Shown here one piece after another: positions 8,361 to 17,098 of a stretch of DNA of 56,768 nucleotides. The position numbers and the translations under genes were made by a program. How positions within the stretch are numbered: position 1 is the stretch's first letter; every line of letters starts with the position of its first letter. Origin of the DNA: Halanaerobiales bacterium (GTDB taxonomy: Bacteria > Bacillota > Halanaerobiia > Halanaerobiales > DTU029); NCBI GenBank assembly GCA_022360715.1, contig JAKSCG010000002.1:1-56768 (forward strand), written 5' to 3'. Below the pieces are notes generated by a model that was not told the DNA's origin, searched no databases, and saw only the letters and a list, made by a program, of their open reading frames with translations.

Positions 8361-8380
8361 CCCTTCAGGGAGGGATTGAG

Positions 8381-9700
8381 ATGAAACCTCGACTGAAAAT
8401 ATTTTTAGCTATTCAATATATCGGCTTTATCGCCCTTGGGATTTATTTATACCAGCAGCAAGGTCATATCCTGTTATTGGACGAGGTGCTTTTTTTTACT
8501 CTGGCCTTATTAATTACAAATAATATAACTGCGTTTTTGAATACCGGTTCAGAAATAACAGTTTCAATCAGTTTACCAATATTGATTCCAGTAATAATTC
8601 TCCTAGAACCATTCTGGGTTGGTCTGGTTGCTCTAATCGGAACAGTCAATGTGATAGATATCAGAAATTTCAACTGGTATAAGTTTATCTTTAACAGAAG
8701 TAATCTGTTTATAGCGGCTAGTTGTGGGACTCTTGTCTTCCGACTTGCTAATATTTACGTTGATTCCGCTTATTTTGTCCTGCCGATCTTCCTGGGCTCA
8801 CTTGTTTATTTCCTGATCAATAACGGGATGGTCTACCTGGTGGTCAAGATCTCCAGTGCGGGAAAACAGGGTTCCTCTCTGTTGATCTACTACATTGAGT
8901 TAATTAAGAATTTTATTTTCTCCTATTTCCTGGGTCTGGCCTTCTACTACAGCTATATCTACTTTGGTAAAGTCTTTTTTGTCCTGGCCATTGTCTTAAT
9001 CTATGTATTAAAGGATTTTATCTTCTCCCGAATTCAGCAGTTAAACTCGTTTACGCAGATCGTGGAGAGTTTTCTTAAGGTGATTGATTCAAAGGATCAC
9101 TACACCGAGGGTCATTGTGAACGGGTAGCCAATTATACCCGGATTTTATGTAGGGAACTGGGGATGCGGAAAGGCAAGACCGAGCGGATTGTTAATATGG
9201 CCAAGATCCATGATATTGGCAAAATATATGTCGATGATAGTATTCTGAAGAGTTCTGCCCTGTTGACTCCGGCTGAATACAATGAGATGAAGAAGCACAG
9301 TTATTATGGTTATGAACTATTGAAAGATATTGATATCTTGAAAAAAGACCTTGATATCATTCTATTCCACCATGAAAAATACGACGGAACCGGCTATCCC
9401 AACGGGATTGAAGGAGAAAATATTCCGCTGGGCTCCCGGGTGCTGAGTGTGTGTGATGCCTTTGATGTGATGACCCAGGGGCGGTCCTATAAACCGGCGA
9501 TGAATAAGCTAGAGATTATCAATGAGTTTCGGGCCTGTTCCGGCAGCAATTTCGACCCGGTGATTACCCGGGTCATGCTCAGCCTGATTAATCGGGGAGA
9601 ATTTGATGATGTGATTAAAGAAGAGGATATAAGTGATGAATTTAACAATATCAAGATCAGGTCAGCTTTAAAACTAAATATCAGTAGGATGGAGGGATAG
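8381..9700 (+). CDS. Membrane-anchored HD-GYP domain phosphodiesterase
   Basis: A 439-residue protein with an N-terminal membrane region (about residues 1-215, six to eight hydrophobic helices) and a C-terminal HD-GYP domain. HD-GYP enzymes hydrolyse cyclic di-GMP or related dinucleotides. Visible motifs are 'HYTEGHCERVANYT' (near 240), 'KIHDIGKIYV' (near 276, the HD pair), 'HHEKYDGTGYP' (near 329, the GYP signature) and 'DAFDVMTQGRSY'. The membrane part resembles MASE-type sensor regions but I cannot assign its ligand. The next gene begins one base after the stop, so the two are almost surely co-translated. The small-peptide element lies immediately upstream. Confidence 0.9.
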   Translation: MKPRLKIFLAIQYIGFIALGIYLYQQQGHILLLDEVLFFTLALLITNNITAFLNTGSEITVSISLPILIPVIILLEPFWVGLVALIGTVNVIDIRNFNWYKFIFNRSNLFIAASCGTLVFRLANIYVDSAYFVLPIFLGSLVYFLINNGMVYLVVKISSAGKQGSSLLIYYIELIKNFIFSYFLGLAFYYSYIYFGKVFFVLAIVLIYVLKDFIFSRIQQLNSFTQIVESFLKVIDSKDHYTEGHCERVANYTRILCRELGMRKGKTERIVNMAKIHDIGKIYVDDSILKSSALLTPAEYNEMKKHSYYGYELLKDIDILKKDLDIILFHHEKYDGTGYPNGIEGENIPLGSRVLSVCDAFDVMTQGRSYKPAMNKLEIINEFRACSGSNFDPVITRVMLSLINRGEFDDVIKEEDISDEFNNIKIRSALKLNISRMEG

Positions 9701-9701
9701 A

Positions 9702-10310
9702 ATGTTTAATGAGCTTCAAGAAAAAATAGTCGGCCTGGAGGGGGTAATTTCCTGCAAACTGACCGGGGAGGAACAACGGTTGGATGAAATCCATATCATT
9801 GCCAGTAAAAACCGGGATCCCAAAAAAATTGTCCGAGATATTGAGACAATGGTGCTGGTTACGATCGGGAAAGAGATTGATCATAAAAAAATCAGTATTG
9901 CCCAGGTCAAAAATCCGGCTGAGGCGATTATAGAGAATCGGATTGAAATTATTTCAATTTACCGGGAGAATAACCGGAATATTTGCCATTTTAAACTAAC
10001 GATTAACGATAATCTGATTGAGAAGGAAGTAGAGAGTAATTATGAAGAAGACCTGTCGATAACCATTGCCCGGGGTATTGTCGAGATCATCGTGCAATAT
10101 ACGATGTTCCAGGGTAAAGTCCGGGTCGAGAACGTTTTTGTCACCGGGATTAATAACGAGATAGTGATTGTGCAATTGGTCTTAGCGGAGAGTGAAAAAA
10201 TGACTAACCCGGAACGCTTAATTGGGGCGGCCTACATTAATAATGAACTCCCCCTTGCGACCGGAAAGGCCTGCTTGAAGGCCTTGAACCGTCGTTTGAA
10301 TCTGGCCTAG
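9702..10310 (+). CDS. Conserved-looking protein of unknown function, partner of HD-GYP
   Basis: A soluble 202-residue protein with no signal peptide, membrane segment or Cys-rich motif beyond scattered cysteines. The N-terminal third contains 'LDEIHIIASKNRDPKKIVRDIE' followed by 'IDHKKISIAQV' (about 26-68). I recall this combination from unnamed Firmicutes and Actinobacteria proteins but cannot name the family. The C-terminal part alternates beta strands and an amphipathic helix and ends in 'ATGKACLKALNRRLNLA'. It begins one base after the HD-GYP stop, so a shared process with the phosphodiesterase, possibly as a regulatory or ligand-binding subunit, is an inference from position. Confidence 0.7.
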   Translation: MFNELQEKIVGLEGVISCKLTGEEQRLDEIHIIASKNRDPKKIVRDIETMVLVTIGKEIDHKKISIAQVKNPAEAIIENRIEIISIYRENNRNICHFKLTINDNLIEKEVESNYEEDLSITIARGIVEIIVQYTMFQGKVRVENVFVTGINNEIVIVQLVLAESEKMTNPERLIGAAYINNELPLATGKACLKALNRRLNLA

Positions 10311-10397
10311 TAAACATATCACTAGATTTGCAGTTTCGATCATAAAATCCGGTGATATTCATTATGTTGGATGAGCGAGTTAGTTTAGTAATAAAAA

Positions 10398-10438
10398 ACA
10401 CGCTAAAAACCCTTGAATTTCAAGGGTTTTTAGCGTGT
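10398..10438 (-). terminator. Strong terminator with 19-bp perfect stem
   Basis: Arms 10398-10416 and 10420-10438 are perfectly complementary around a three-base loop. On the minus strand the hairpin is followed by TTTTTTA (complement of 10392-10398), so it mainly terminates the AraC gene at 10458-11174. On the plus strand it lacks a U-run but could still stop transcripts from the HD-GYP operon. Confidence 0.85.
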
Positions 10439-10457
10439 GGTATATAATTCATATGAT

Positions 10458-11174
10458 TTAAGAACTAAGATACTGCGAAGGAGAAAGACCAAAAGTTTTT
10501 TTAAATATCTTACTGAAATATGAATAGCTGCTATAGCCTAATGTTTCTGAAATAGTCAGAAGGTTACAAACATTACGATCAAGCAGCTCTTTTGCTATAT
10601 CCATTTTTACCATATGAATATAATCACTTAGATTCATATTAGTTTCCTGTTTGAACTTTTTAGAAAGGTAACTGTTATTGTAATTAATCCCATTTGAAAC
10701 ATCTCTTGGAAGAATATGAATAAAACGATGATTATAGATGTATGTGATTGCTCTAAGTACAACATTAGAGTATTTTTTTTCATAATATAGTTTTGTTAAT
10801 TTAAAAATCTCTTGAAAAAATTCATTATATAAAGCAAAAATCTCTGTAATACTTTTACATTTTACTAGCTCTATAAATACATTTCTTTGAAATACTGCAC
10901 CAACTGATTTTGGTACTCCTTTTTCATCCATTTTTCTAACCGCCATGGTGATTATACCAGCTGCAAACAATTTTGAAATTTCAACACTTTCATTCATAAA
11001 ATACATAATGTTTTCCTGTGTTTCGCTATCCATTAGCTCCAAATGCTTTGATAAATCATTAGCTTTAAGACCTTCAAGGAAGTATGCAAACAAAGTATTG
11101 GTTTTTTTTTCAAAATTATCGGGCAATTCCGGGCGCAAAGCCAAATCAAGGTTAGTTGTTATTCCGAATCTCAT
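10458..11174 (-). CDS. AraC family regulator, probable controller of the GH43 locus
   Basis: A 238-residue protein whose last 100 residues form the AraC helix-turn-helix pair. They contain 'GINYNNSYLSKKFKQETNMN' in the first HTH and 'ISETLGYSSYSYFSKIFKKT' followed by FGLSPSQY, the family signature. The N-terminal 130 residues are helical and do not look like the cupin of AraC itself, so the inducer is unknown. It starts at ATG 11174 behind AGGAGGACAG. It is divergent from the GPH transporter and GH43 genes across 229 bases, the usual position of a local sugar regulator. Base composition is clearly AT-richer than the HD-GYP genes on either side. Confidence 0.85.
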   Translation of the reverse strand: MRFGITTNLDLALRPELPDNFEKKTNTLFAYFLEGLKANDLSKHLELMDSETQENIMYFMNESVEISKLFAAGIITMAVRKMDEKGVPKSVGAVFQRNVFIELVKCKSITEIFALYNEFFQEIFKLTKLYYEKKYSNVVLRAITYIYNHRFIHILPRDVSNGINYNNSYLSKKFKQETNMNLSDYIHMVKMDIAKELLDRNVCNLLTISETLGYSSYSYFSKIFKKTFGLSPSQYLSS

Positions 11175-11403
11175 TATTCTGTCCTCCTTTTAAAGATAAT
11201 TGTTGATTCTATTATATTGTAAAAACAAAAATATTACAAATAAAACAATAATATTTCAAAGTAGACTAAATTAAATTGTATAAAATATTTATACTGATAT
11301 TAGTGAAAATTTTAGGCATAAAGGGAAGCATATGTCCAAACCAACAATTTTGAGAACAATCTGTTAGTTGGCAATTTTAAATAATATAGGAAGGAGAATA
11401 TTG

Positions 11404-12804
11404 ATGATAGAAAAGATGCAAAGTATCTATGACAGGGCTACGAACAAACAAATTATATTTTATGGGAGTGCTGAGGGATTTGGGTTCAACACGATAAATA
11501 TATTTGTAATGATGTTTTTCATGTATTATGTTACAACCGTATGTAAAGTGCCAGTAGCATTTGCAGGTTTGATCATTACAATAGCAAGATTCTTTGATGC
11601 GATCACGGATCCAATAATGGGAATGTTAGCAGATAGAACAAACACAAAATGGGGAAGGTTTAGACCGTACATACTGTTAGGTAGCATACTCTTTTCCGCA
11701 AGTGTTATTCTAATGTTTTGGGGACCCGCTATAGAGAGCAAAGGAATCTATTTAATGGGTTTTTATATGCTGAATTCTGTCGGGGTAACACTGCTGTCTG
11801 TATCAGTTAACTCGACCAGAGGAATAATCACCCAAGAACCCGTACAACGTGTAAGATTGGCCATACCAGCATCGATTGCAACCGTATTTGCAATGGCCAT
11901 TGTTATGATTGGGACAGTGCCATTTACCCAGCATTTTGGAGACAGCATAAGTGCGTGGAGAAATTGGGCTATTATTATCTCGCTCCTTTCCTTTTTAGCT
12001 TGGCGAGTTTTTGATTATTCAATAAGAGAAAAAGACGTTCCACAAAGATATTCAGGGGCTAGAAAAGAAAAAGTAACTCTCAAAGAACAATTAATGATAT
12101 TAAAATTAAATAGACCCCTTCAGATGTTAATCATAGCAAGTGCAACAAATGATTTTGCAACAGGATTCTCCAGTGCATTACAAATATTTTTCTGGACGTA
12201 TGTGGTTAGAAGAATTGATTTGCAACCTATTTCTTCAGCGATCATGTTACCTGCAATGGTGATCATGTCTATTGTCGTTGGGCAGTTAGCCAAAAAATAT
12301 AGTAAAAAACAAATTTTTGTTGCAGGCAGCTGGTCAGGTATTGTTGTTCCAGCAATCATGCTTATATTGCAACCATTTGATCAGCCGATGCTGGTTTTAG
12401 TTTTAATGGCATTATCAATCATAACGACACCACTTACGGGAAACACTAGATGGCCAATGATGGCGGATTGTATTGACTATTCCGAATGGATAACCGGTAA
12501 AAACTCGGCAGGAGTCATCTCATCAATTTATACATTGTTTAATAAATTGGGTAATTCTATCCCAGCTGTAATTGCAGGAAGTATTTTAGCAGCTCTTGGC
12601 TTTATAGAAGGTGCCGATATGCAAAATCGCGCCGTATTACAAGGGATAATATGGTTATCTTTCGGTGGAGCAATATTTGGGCATATATGTTCCTTAGTTG
12701 CTATGAAGTTCTATACGATCACAAGAGAACTATATGAGAAAATGGTAACCGAGATGAAGGATAGAAAGGTTAAAACAACTGATAAAGAGAGGAGTTTGAA
12801 TTGA
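11404..12804 (+). CDS. GPH family glycoside/cation symporter (MFS superfamily)
   Basis: A transporter of about 466 residues with 12 predicted membrane helices. Family features include 'GSAEGFGFNTINIFVMMF' near the start and 'ITDPIMGMLADRTNTKWGRFRPYILLG', the conserved GPH loop between helices 2 and 3. 'MMADCIDYSEWITGKNSAGVISS' lies before helix 10. Such proteins import glycosides with Na+ or H+. I place the start at ATG 11404 behind AGGAGA; an upstream TTG at 11368 has no ribosome site. The stop overlaps the TTG start of the GH43 gene, so the two are coupled: imported oligosaccharide is probably cleaved by the cytoplasmic GH43 enzyme. Confidence 0.9.
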   Translation: MIEKMQSIYDRATNKQIIFYGSAEGFGFNTINIFVMMFFMYYVTTVCKVPVAFAGLIITIARFFDAITDPIMGMLADRTNTKWGRFRPYILLGSILFSASVILMFWGPAIESKGIYLMGFYMLNSVGVTLLSVSVNSTRGIITQEPVQRVRLAIPASIATVFAMAIVMIGTVPFTQHFGDSISAWRNWAIIISLLSFLAWRVFDYSIREKDVPQRYSGARKEKVTLKEQLMILKLNRPLQMLIIASATNDFATGFSSALQIFFWTYVVRRIDLQPISSAIMLPAMVIMSIVVGQLAKKYSKKQIFVAGSWSGIVVPAIMLILQPFDQPMLVLVLMALSIITTPLTGNTRWPMMADCIDYSEWITGKNSAGVISSIYTLFNKLGNSIPAVIAGSILAALGFIEGADMQNRAVLQGIIWLSFGGAIFGHICSLVAMKFYTITRELYEKMVTEMKDRKVKTTDKERSLN

Positions 12805-14537
12805 ACACAGTTTATTGCAATCCTATAAATTTGCCTTATAGATTTCAGAAGTTTAAAAACAAGAAAGCGATGCATAGGGAAGCTGCCGATCCCTCTGTTG
12901 TATTGTACAAGGAAAGATATTGGCTTTTTGCTTCAATGTCGGCAGGATTTTGGGTTTCTAATGATTTACTTAGATGGAAATATTACAGTACACCAGATTT
13001 GCCAACGATGGATTATGCGCCTGATGTAAGGGTTATTGATGAAGAATTGTACTTTTGTGCTTCGCGAAGAACAAAGAAATGTCCAATATATAAGACGCAA
13101 GACCCGATTAATGGTAAATGGGAGAAAGTATCAGAAGCATTTGCATTTTGGGATCCAAATCTGTATCAGGATGACGATGGTCGCGTATATTTTTATTGGG
13201 GTTGTTCGAATAGAAGACCCATATATGGTGTTGAGATCAATAAAGAAACAATGACGCCAATCGGAGAAAAGACACCTTTAATATACAGTGATGCAACTAA
13301 CAGAGGCTGGGAAATTAATGGAGAAAACAATATCTTACAAAAACCTAAATCATTAATATCGCTGCTAATTGGAGATAGTCCATTCATTGAGGGTGCGTGG
13401 ATGACAAAAAATAATGGAAGGTACTATTTACAATATTCAGCCCCTGGAACACAGCATAACATATATGGCGATGGTGTTTTTATAGGGGAATCGCCTCTTG
13501 GTCCCTTTTCTTATGCTAAACACAATCCATTTTCATTAAAACCGGGTGGTTTTATTCAGGGAGCAGGACATGGGAGCACTTTTGAAGATGTTCATGGTAA
13601 TTTATGGCATATATCTACTATGCGTATTTCACTTAATCATATGTTTGAGCGTAGAATTGGCTTATTCCCAGCAGGGTTTGATAAAGATGGTGTCTTGTTT
13701 TGCAACACAAATTTTGCAGATTATCCAACAAAAATTCCGACTCAAAAATGGAATCCATGGACAGATTCTACAACTGGGTGGATGCTCTTATCATACAAAA
13801 AAAACGTAAAAGTATCTTCCACACTAGAAGAACATACGAAAGAAAATGCGGTGGATGAAAGCATTAGAACATTTTGGGCAGCGCAAAAGACAGATAAGAA
13901 TCCGTGGCTAGAAATTGATTTAGACGCTATTTGCACAGTTAACGCTGTTCAAATAAATTTTACTGAAAAAAACTGTTATCCCAAAGCGGAAAAAGTATTT
14001 ATTTATGAAAAACCTCAAATTCCTTTTTTAAAAAGGGCGATTGATGAGGAAATTGTATCTCATCAATATGTTCTAGAGGGGTCTCATGATGCCCTTCAGT
14101 GGGAAGTACTAATTGATAAAGCCAATAACGCACGGGATGTTCCCCATGACTTTATTGTTTTTGATCAGCCAAGAAATATTCGATATATTCGTTTGACCGG
14201 TTATGGCATGCCATATAATGGTAATTTTGCCATATCAGGACTGCGGGTTTTCGGAAAAGGAAACGGTGATAACCCTGACAAGGCTAATAACTTTATAGCA
14301 AAAAAAACAGGTAAAACTTCAGCAAAGATTTCGTGGAAAAAAATTGGTAATGCTACAGGATATAACGTCAGATGGGGTATTGCAGCGGATAAACTTTATT
14401 CTAGTTGGCTCTTATATGAACAGACTGAACTGGAATTAAATTGCTTAAATAGTGGGACTAATTATTTTGTAGCAGTAGACACTTTTAATGAAAATGGTAT
14501 TACGTTAGGAGAAATTCAAGAGATGGAAAGGGTTTGA
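12801..14537 (+). CDS. Cytoplasmic GH43 glycosidase with discoidin and Fn3-like domains
   Basis: A 578-residue protein starting at TTG 12801, overlapping the transporter stop and preceded by GAGAGGAG. Residues about 25-325 form a GH43-type five-bladed propeller: 'REAADPSVVLY' supplies the likely catalytic base Asp near 30, 'WDPNLYQDDDGRVYFYWG' the pKa-modulating Asp near 115, and 'SPFIEGAWM' the likely acid Glu near 197. Residues about 340-490 look like an F5/8 type C (discoidin) domain ('ENAVDESIRTFWAA', 'NPWLEIDLDAICTVNAVQI', 'IRYIRLTGYG'). Residues about 495-578 look like a fibronectin type III domain. No signal peptide is present, so it should act inside the cell. A beta-xylosidase or alpha-arabinofuranosidase activity is plausible but not shown. 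Confidence 0.85.
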   Translation: MNTVYCNPINLPYRFQKFKNKKAMHREAADPSVVLYKERYWLFASMSAGFWVSNDLLRWKYYSTPDLPTMDYAPDVRVIDEELYFCASRRTKKCPIYKTQDPINGKWEKVSEAFAFWDPNLYQDDDGRVYFYWGCSNRRPIYGVEINKETMTPIGEKTPLIYSDATNRGWEINGENNILQKPKSLISLLIGDSPFIEGAWMTKNNGRYYLQYSAPGTQHNIYGDGVFIGESPLGPFSYAKHNPFSLKPGGFIQGAGHGSTFEDVHGNLWHISTMRISLNHMFERRIGLFPAGFDKDGVLFCNTNFADYPTKIPTQKWNPWTDSTTGWMLLSYKKNVKVSSTLEEHTKENAVDESIRTFWAAQKTDKNPWLEIDLDAICTVNAVQINFTEKNCYPKAEKVFIYEKPQIPFLKRAIDEEIVSHQYVLEGSHDALQWEVLIDKANNARDVPHDFIVFDQPRNIRYIRLTGYGMPYNGNFAISGLRVFGKGNGDNPDKANNFIAKKTGKTSAKISWKKIGNATGYNVRWGIAADKLYSSWLLYEQTELELNCLNSGTNYFVAVDTFNENGITLGEIQEMERV

Positions 14538-14561
14538 AGCGAGAAATAGCTGTTTAACAGC

Positions 14562-14594
14562 AAAGGCAGACAGCAAAATCTGCTGTCTGCCTTT
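14562..14594 (+). terminator. Terminator after GH43 gene
   Basis: Arms 14562-14575 (AAAGGCAGACAGCA) and 14581-14594 are perfectly complementary over 14 bp around a five-base loop. It ends the transporter-GH43 operon and may also serve the convergent LysM gene. Confidence 0.8.
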
Positions 14595-14617
14595 CCTCAA
14601 ATACCCCGGTTCAGTTA

Positions 14618-15811
14618 TTAGAACCAGGAATTAACCGGTTTACCATTTTCATAATCGATCCAGGTTACCTGGCTGTCCTTGTCCTGGGGAACGATAATTA
14701 CTGTTCCGGCCGAAAACTTTTGATTGGAGTCTTTCAAATAATTGGCCCGGAGAATTGAACGGATCGAAATGCCTTTATTATAGGCAATATCGAAGATATA
14801 TTCCCCGCCGCTTTTCACCCGGTAAAGCTGATGCTTTTTAAAGAGGGCAGGACTAACCGGCATTAACAGCCGCTGACCGGTATAAACTTCTTCTTGTTTG
14901 GTCATCCGGTTGATCGCCCGGATCCCTTCAACCGGTACCTGATAGTATTCGGCAATGGCAGCCAGGGTTTCATTGGAGCGGACCCGGTAGTATTTGTTTA
15001 AACCGGCACTGGCTTTTTTAATATAGCTTAATTTAGTTGACTTCTGGAGAGGAATAATCAGGACATCACCGACTTTAAGATTATTAATATCTTTGATCTG
15101 ATTGTAGCGGACCAGGGTAGAAGTCCTGATCCCGAAAGTATCGGCGATCGTCCAGGTCTTGTCCCCTTCCTGGACTTGATAGAAGGCGTAAGGGACGTAG
15201 TTGGAATTATTATCCTGACCGGGTTCCGGGTTAACGGGAACAACGGTTTTAGGAACCAGTAATCTCCGACCGACATAGAGGTCGTAAGCATTACGGATTT
15301 TGTTTAATTTAACCAACTGTTCGACGGTCGTCCCATACTTCTGGGCAATATTCCAGAGGATATCTCCCGCTTTAACCGTATAATAGAAGTATTTACCTGG
15401 AGCAGGGTAATTACTCCGGGCAATCCGCAGGACCTGGCCAACATAAACATAATAAGGATAATTAAGCCGATTGTCTTGAATAATTTTTTCAACGGTAGTC
15501 CGATATTGGCGGGCAATCTTCCAGAGGGTATCACCGGATCTAACCGTATAGTTGACATAATTGGACCCAGTTTCCCCGCTACTAATAGTTATGACCAGTT
15601 TTTGTCCGATATAAAGATTATTCGGATCGATATTTTGATTTTGCTTACGGATCAGCTCAACCGAAGTTCCGACTTGCTGGGAGATACTCCAAAGGGTGTC
15701 ACCCTTTTTGACGGTATAGATAATCCGGTTGCTGGCCATACTATCAGTCGTAAAAACCCCAATTGTGGTAAGCAGCATGACTAGTATCAAAAGGATCGAT
15801 AGCTTTTTCAT
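14618..15811 (-). CDS. Secreted protein with six LysM domains
   Basis: A protein of about 397 residues with a signal peptide (MKKLSILLILVMLLTTIGVF, cleavage probably after SMA) and then almost nothing but LysM repeats. Six are visible, beginning near residues 33, 82, 135, 202, 265 and 322, each starting with a Y-x-V-x-x-G-D-T-L-W-like motif; the last two are diverged ('RVRSNETLAAIA', 'RVKSGGEYIFDIA'). LysM domains bind N-acetylglucosamine in peptidoglycan or chitin. No catalytic domain is attached, so it may be a wall or spore-coat scaffold like SafA/SpoVID-type proteins, or an adaptor. The start is ATG 15811 behind AGGAGG; a TTG lies just before it. Confidence 0.9.
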   Translation of the reverse strand: MKKLSILLILVMLLTTIGVFTTDSMASNRIIYTVKKGDTLWSISQQVGTSVELIRKQNQNIDPNNLYIGQKLVITISSGETGSNYVNYTVRSGDTLWKIARQYRTTVEKIIQDNRLNYPYYVYVGQVLRIARSNYPAPGKYFYYTVKAGDILWNIAQKYGTTVEQLVKLNKIRNAYDLYVGRRLLVPKTVVPVNPEPGQDNNSNYVPYAFYQVQEGDKTWTIADTFGIRTSTLVRYNQIKDINNLKVGDVLIIPLQKSTKLSYIKKASAGLNKYYRVRSNETLAAIAEYYQVPVEGIRAINRMTKQEEVYTGQRLLMPVSPALFKKHQLYRVKSGGEYIFDIAYNKGISIRSILRANYLKDSNQKFSAGTVIIVPQDKDSQVTWIDYENGKPVNSWF

Positions 15812-15871
15812 CAATATAATTCCTCCTTAAATTTGGTCAATTGTGGAACTGCAATATTAATAACATAATAA

Positions 15872-15900
15872 AGTATAACATACATAAGTTATTATTACAA
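15872..15900 (-). promoter_or_regulatory. Sigma-A promoter of the LysM gene
   Basis: On the minus strand, TTGTAA (15900-15895) and TATACT (15877-15872) are separated by 17 bases. This gives a 5' leader of roughly 50 bases before ATG 15811. Confidence 0.6.
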
Positions 15901-15942
15901 TACTAATTTTTATAAATATTTTAATAACATAGCCATTTAGTA

Positions 15943-15980
15943 GGATATTTCAAGCCTGAGGCAGGGAAATATCTTTTTTT
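15943..15980 (+). terminator. Hairpin plus U-run upstream of second HD-GYP gene
   Basis: GGATATTTC (15943-15951) pairs imperfectly with GGAAATATC (15964-15972), followed directly by eight T residues (15973-15980). It lies 45 bases upstream of the HD-GYP ATG and on its strand. It is either the terminator of an unseen short transcript or an attenuator in the HD-GYP leader. Confidence 0.5.
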
Positions 15981-16024
15981 TACGAATTTATAACAATAAA
16001 TAAACAGCCAAAAAGGAGGAGAAA

Positions 16025-17095
16025 ATGTCTGGACAGCGCGAAGTCAGTATTGATAAATTGAGAGAGGGGATGAGAATAGCCCGGGGAGTTGAGAATGCAT
16101 ACGGAGCCACCCTTATACCCAATGGGATGATTTTGGACCATAACACGATTAATAAGTTGCAGAAGCTCGGTCTAAAGTCTGTTTACATCATCGATGAAAC
16201 AGAAGAGGTACAGATCGATAATATCAGGAACTTTACTAGCAGTTATCAGAATATAGTTGATGACATCAAGGAAATTATCGATGCGATGAGTTATCCCGGT
16301 AAATTTGAATATAGTCATTATAATCGGGTCAAAGAGATTGTTGGCAATGTACTCCAAATCGACACCAGTTTTGATATTATTAATATGCTGGCCCAGCTGA
16401 GAAATGTTGATGAATATACTTATACCCATTCGATTAATGTCGGTATAATGGCGATGTTACTGGGTAGGTGGATTAAACTAAGTGAAAACAGAATAAAGAA
16501 TCTGATCTTTTCCGGGCTTTTACATGATATCGGTAAAGCTAAAATAAACCCCAAGATCTTAAATAAAAAGGATAAGCTGAGTGATAAAGAGTATGAAGAG
16601 ATGAAAAAACACCCGATTTACGGGTATGAACTGGCCAGCAAGTGTAGATTGATTCCCAATGAAGTGGCCGGCGGTATTTTATTACACCATGAACGGATGG
16701 ATGGATCCGGCTATCCCCTGGGAATTAAGAAAGAAAAAATTCCGTTGATTGCCCGGGTAATAGCAATTGTTGATACCTTTGATGCAATGGTATCGGACCG
16801 AATTTATCGGACCCGGCGTCCCCCCTTCGATGTCTTTAAATTATTTGAGGAGGAACTATATCTCTATGATATTTCACTGACCAGGGTTTTTATGAAGAAT
16901 ATTTCCAAGGTCTATATTGGTGAAGAGGTAGAATTAAGTAATGGAGCAAAGGGCGAGATTGTTTTTATCAATGAAAACCATATTGCTAAGCCGATCGTTA
17001 AGGTTGATACCGAGTTTATTGACCTCTACAAAGTTAACCTGGAAATACGGGATGTCTTTATTAAGGATAAAATTAGTGAAGAATACTCCCATTAA
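16025..17095 (+). CDS. Soluble HD-GYP domain phosphodiesterase
   Basis: A 356-residue cytoplasmic protein. The N-terminal region (about 1-110) begins with 'VSIDKLREGMRIARGV', a segment common before HD-GYP domains. The HD-GYP core follows: 'TYTHSINVGIMAMLLG' near 137, 'LLHDIGKAKINPKIL' near 166, 'HHERMDGSGYPLGIK' near 222 and 'DTFDAMVSDRIYR' near 252. A C-terminal 65-residue beta-rich tail ('EVELSNGAKGEIVFIN') is typical of this subgroup. It probably hydrolyses cyclic di-GMP. The ribosome site AAAAGGAGGA is strong. It is the second HD-GYP protein in the window, and neither has a GGDEF partner nearby. Confidence 0.88.
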   Translation: MSGQREVSIDKLREGMRIARGVENAYGATLIPNGMILDHNTINKLQKLGLKSVYIIDETEEVQIDNIRNFTSSYQNIVDDIKEIIDAMSYPGKFEYSHYNRVKEIVGNVLQIDTSFDIINMLAQLRNVDEYTYTHSINVGIMAMLLGRWIKLSENRIKNLIFSGLLHDIGKAKINPKILNKKDKLSDKEYEEMKKHPIYGYELASKCRLIPNEVAGGILLHHERMDGSGYPLGIKKEKIPLIARVIAIVDTFDAMVSDRIYRTRRPPFDVFKLFEEELYLYDISLTRVFMKNISKVYIGEEVELSNGAKGEIVFINENHIAKPIVKVDTEFIDLYKVNLEIRDVFIKDKISEEYSH

Positions 17096-17098
17096 AGC

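Larger units (their letters stand above)
7955..8380. other. Intergenic region between spoVB-like gene and HD-GYP gene
   Basis: This 426-base stretch holds the upstream region of the flippase on the minus strand and, from 8135, the inverted-repeat element with its small ORF, described separately. Between 7990 and 8130 I see no gene and no confident promoter. The ribosome site GGAGGG (about 8369) precedes the HD-GYP ATG at 8381. Confidence 0.6.

Noticed and set aside
8135..8380. A c-di-GMP riboswitch upstream of the HD-GYP gene
   Set aside because: The conserved GEMM-I and GEMM-II sequence elements are absent; the structure seen is a long closing helix with short repeats instead.
10398..10438. 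The 19-bp inverted repeat as an IS end or attachment site
   Set aside because: A short loop and an adjoining U-run on the minus strand make it an ordinary terminator.
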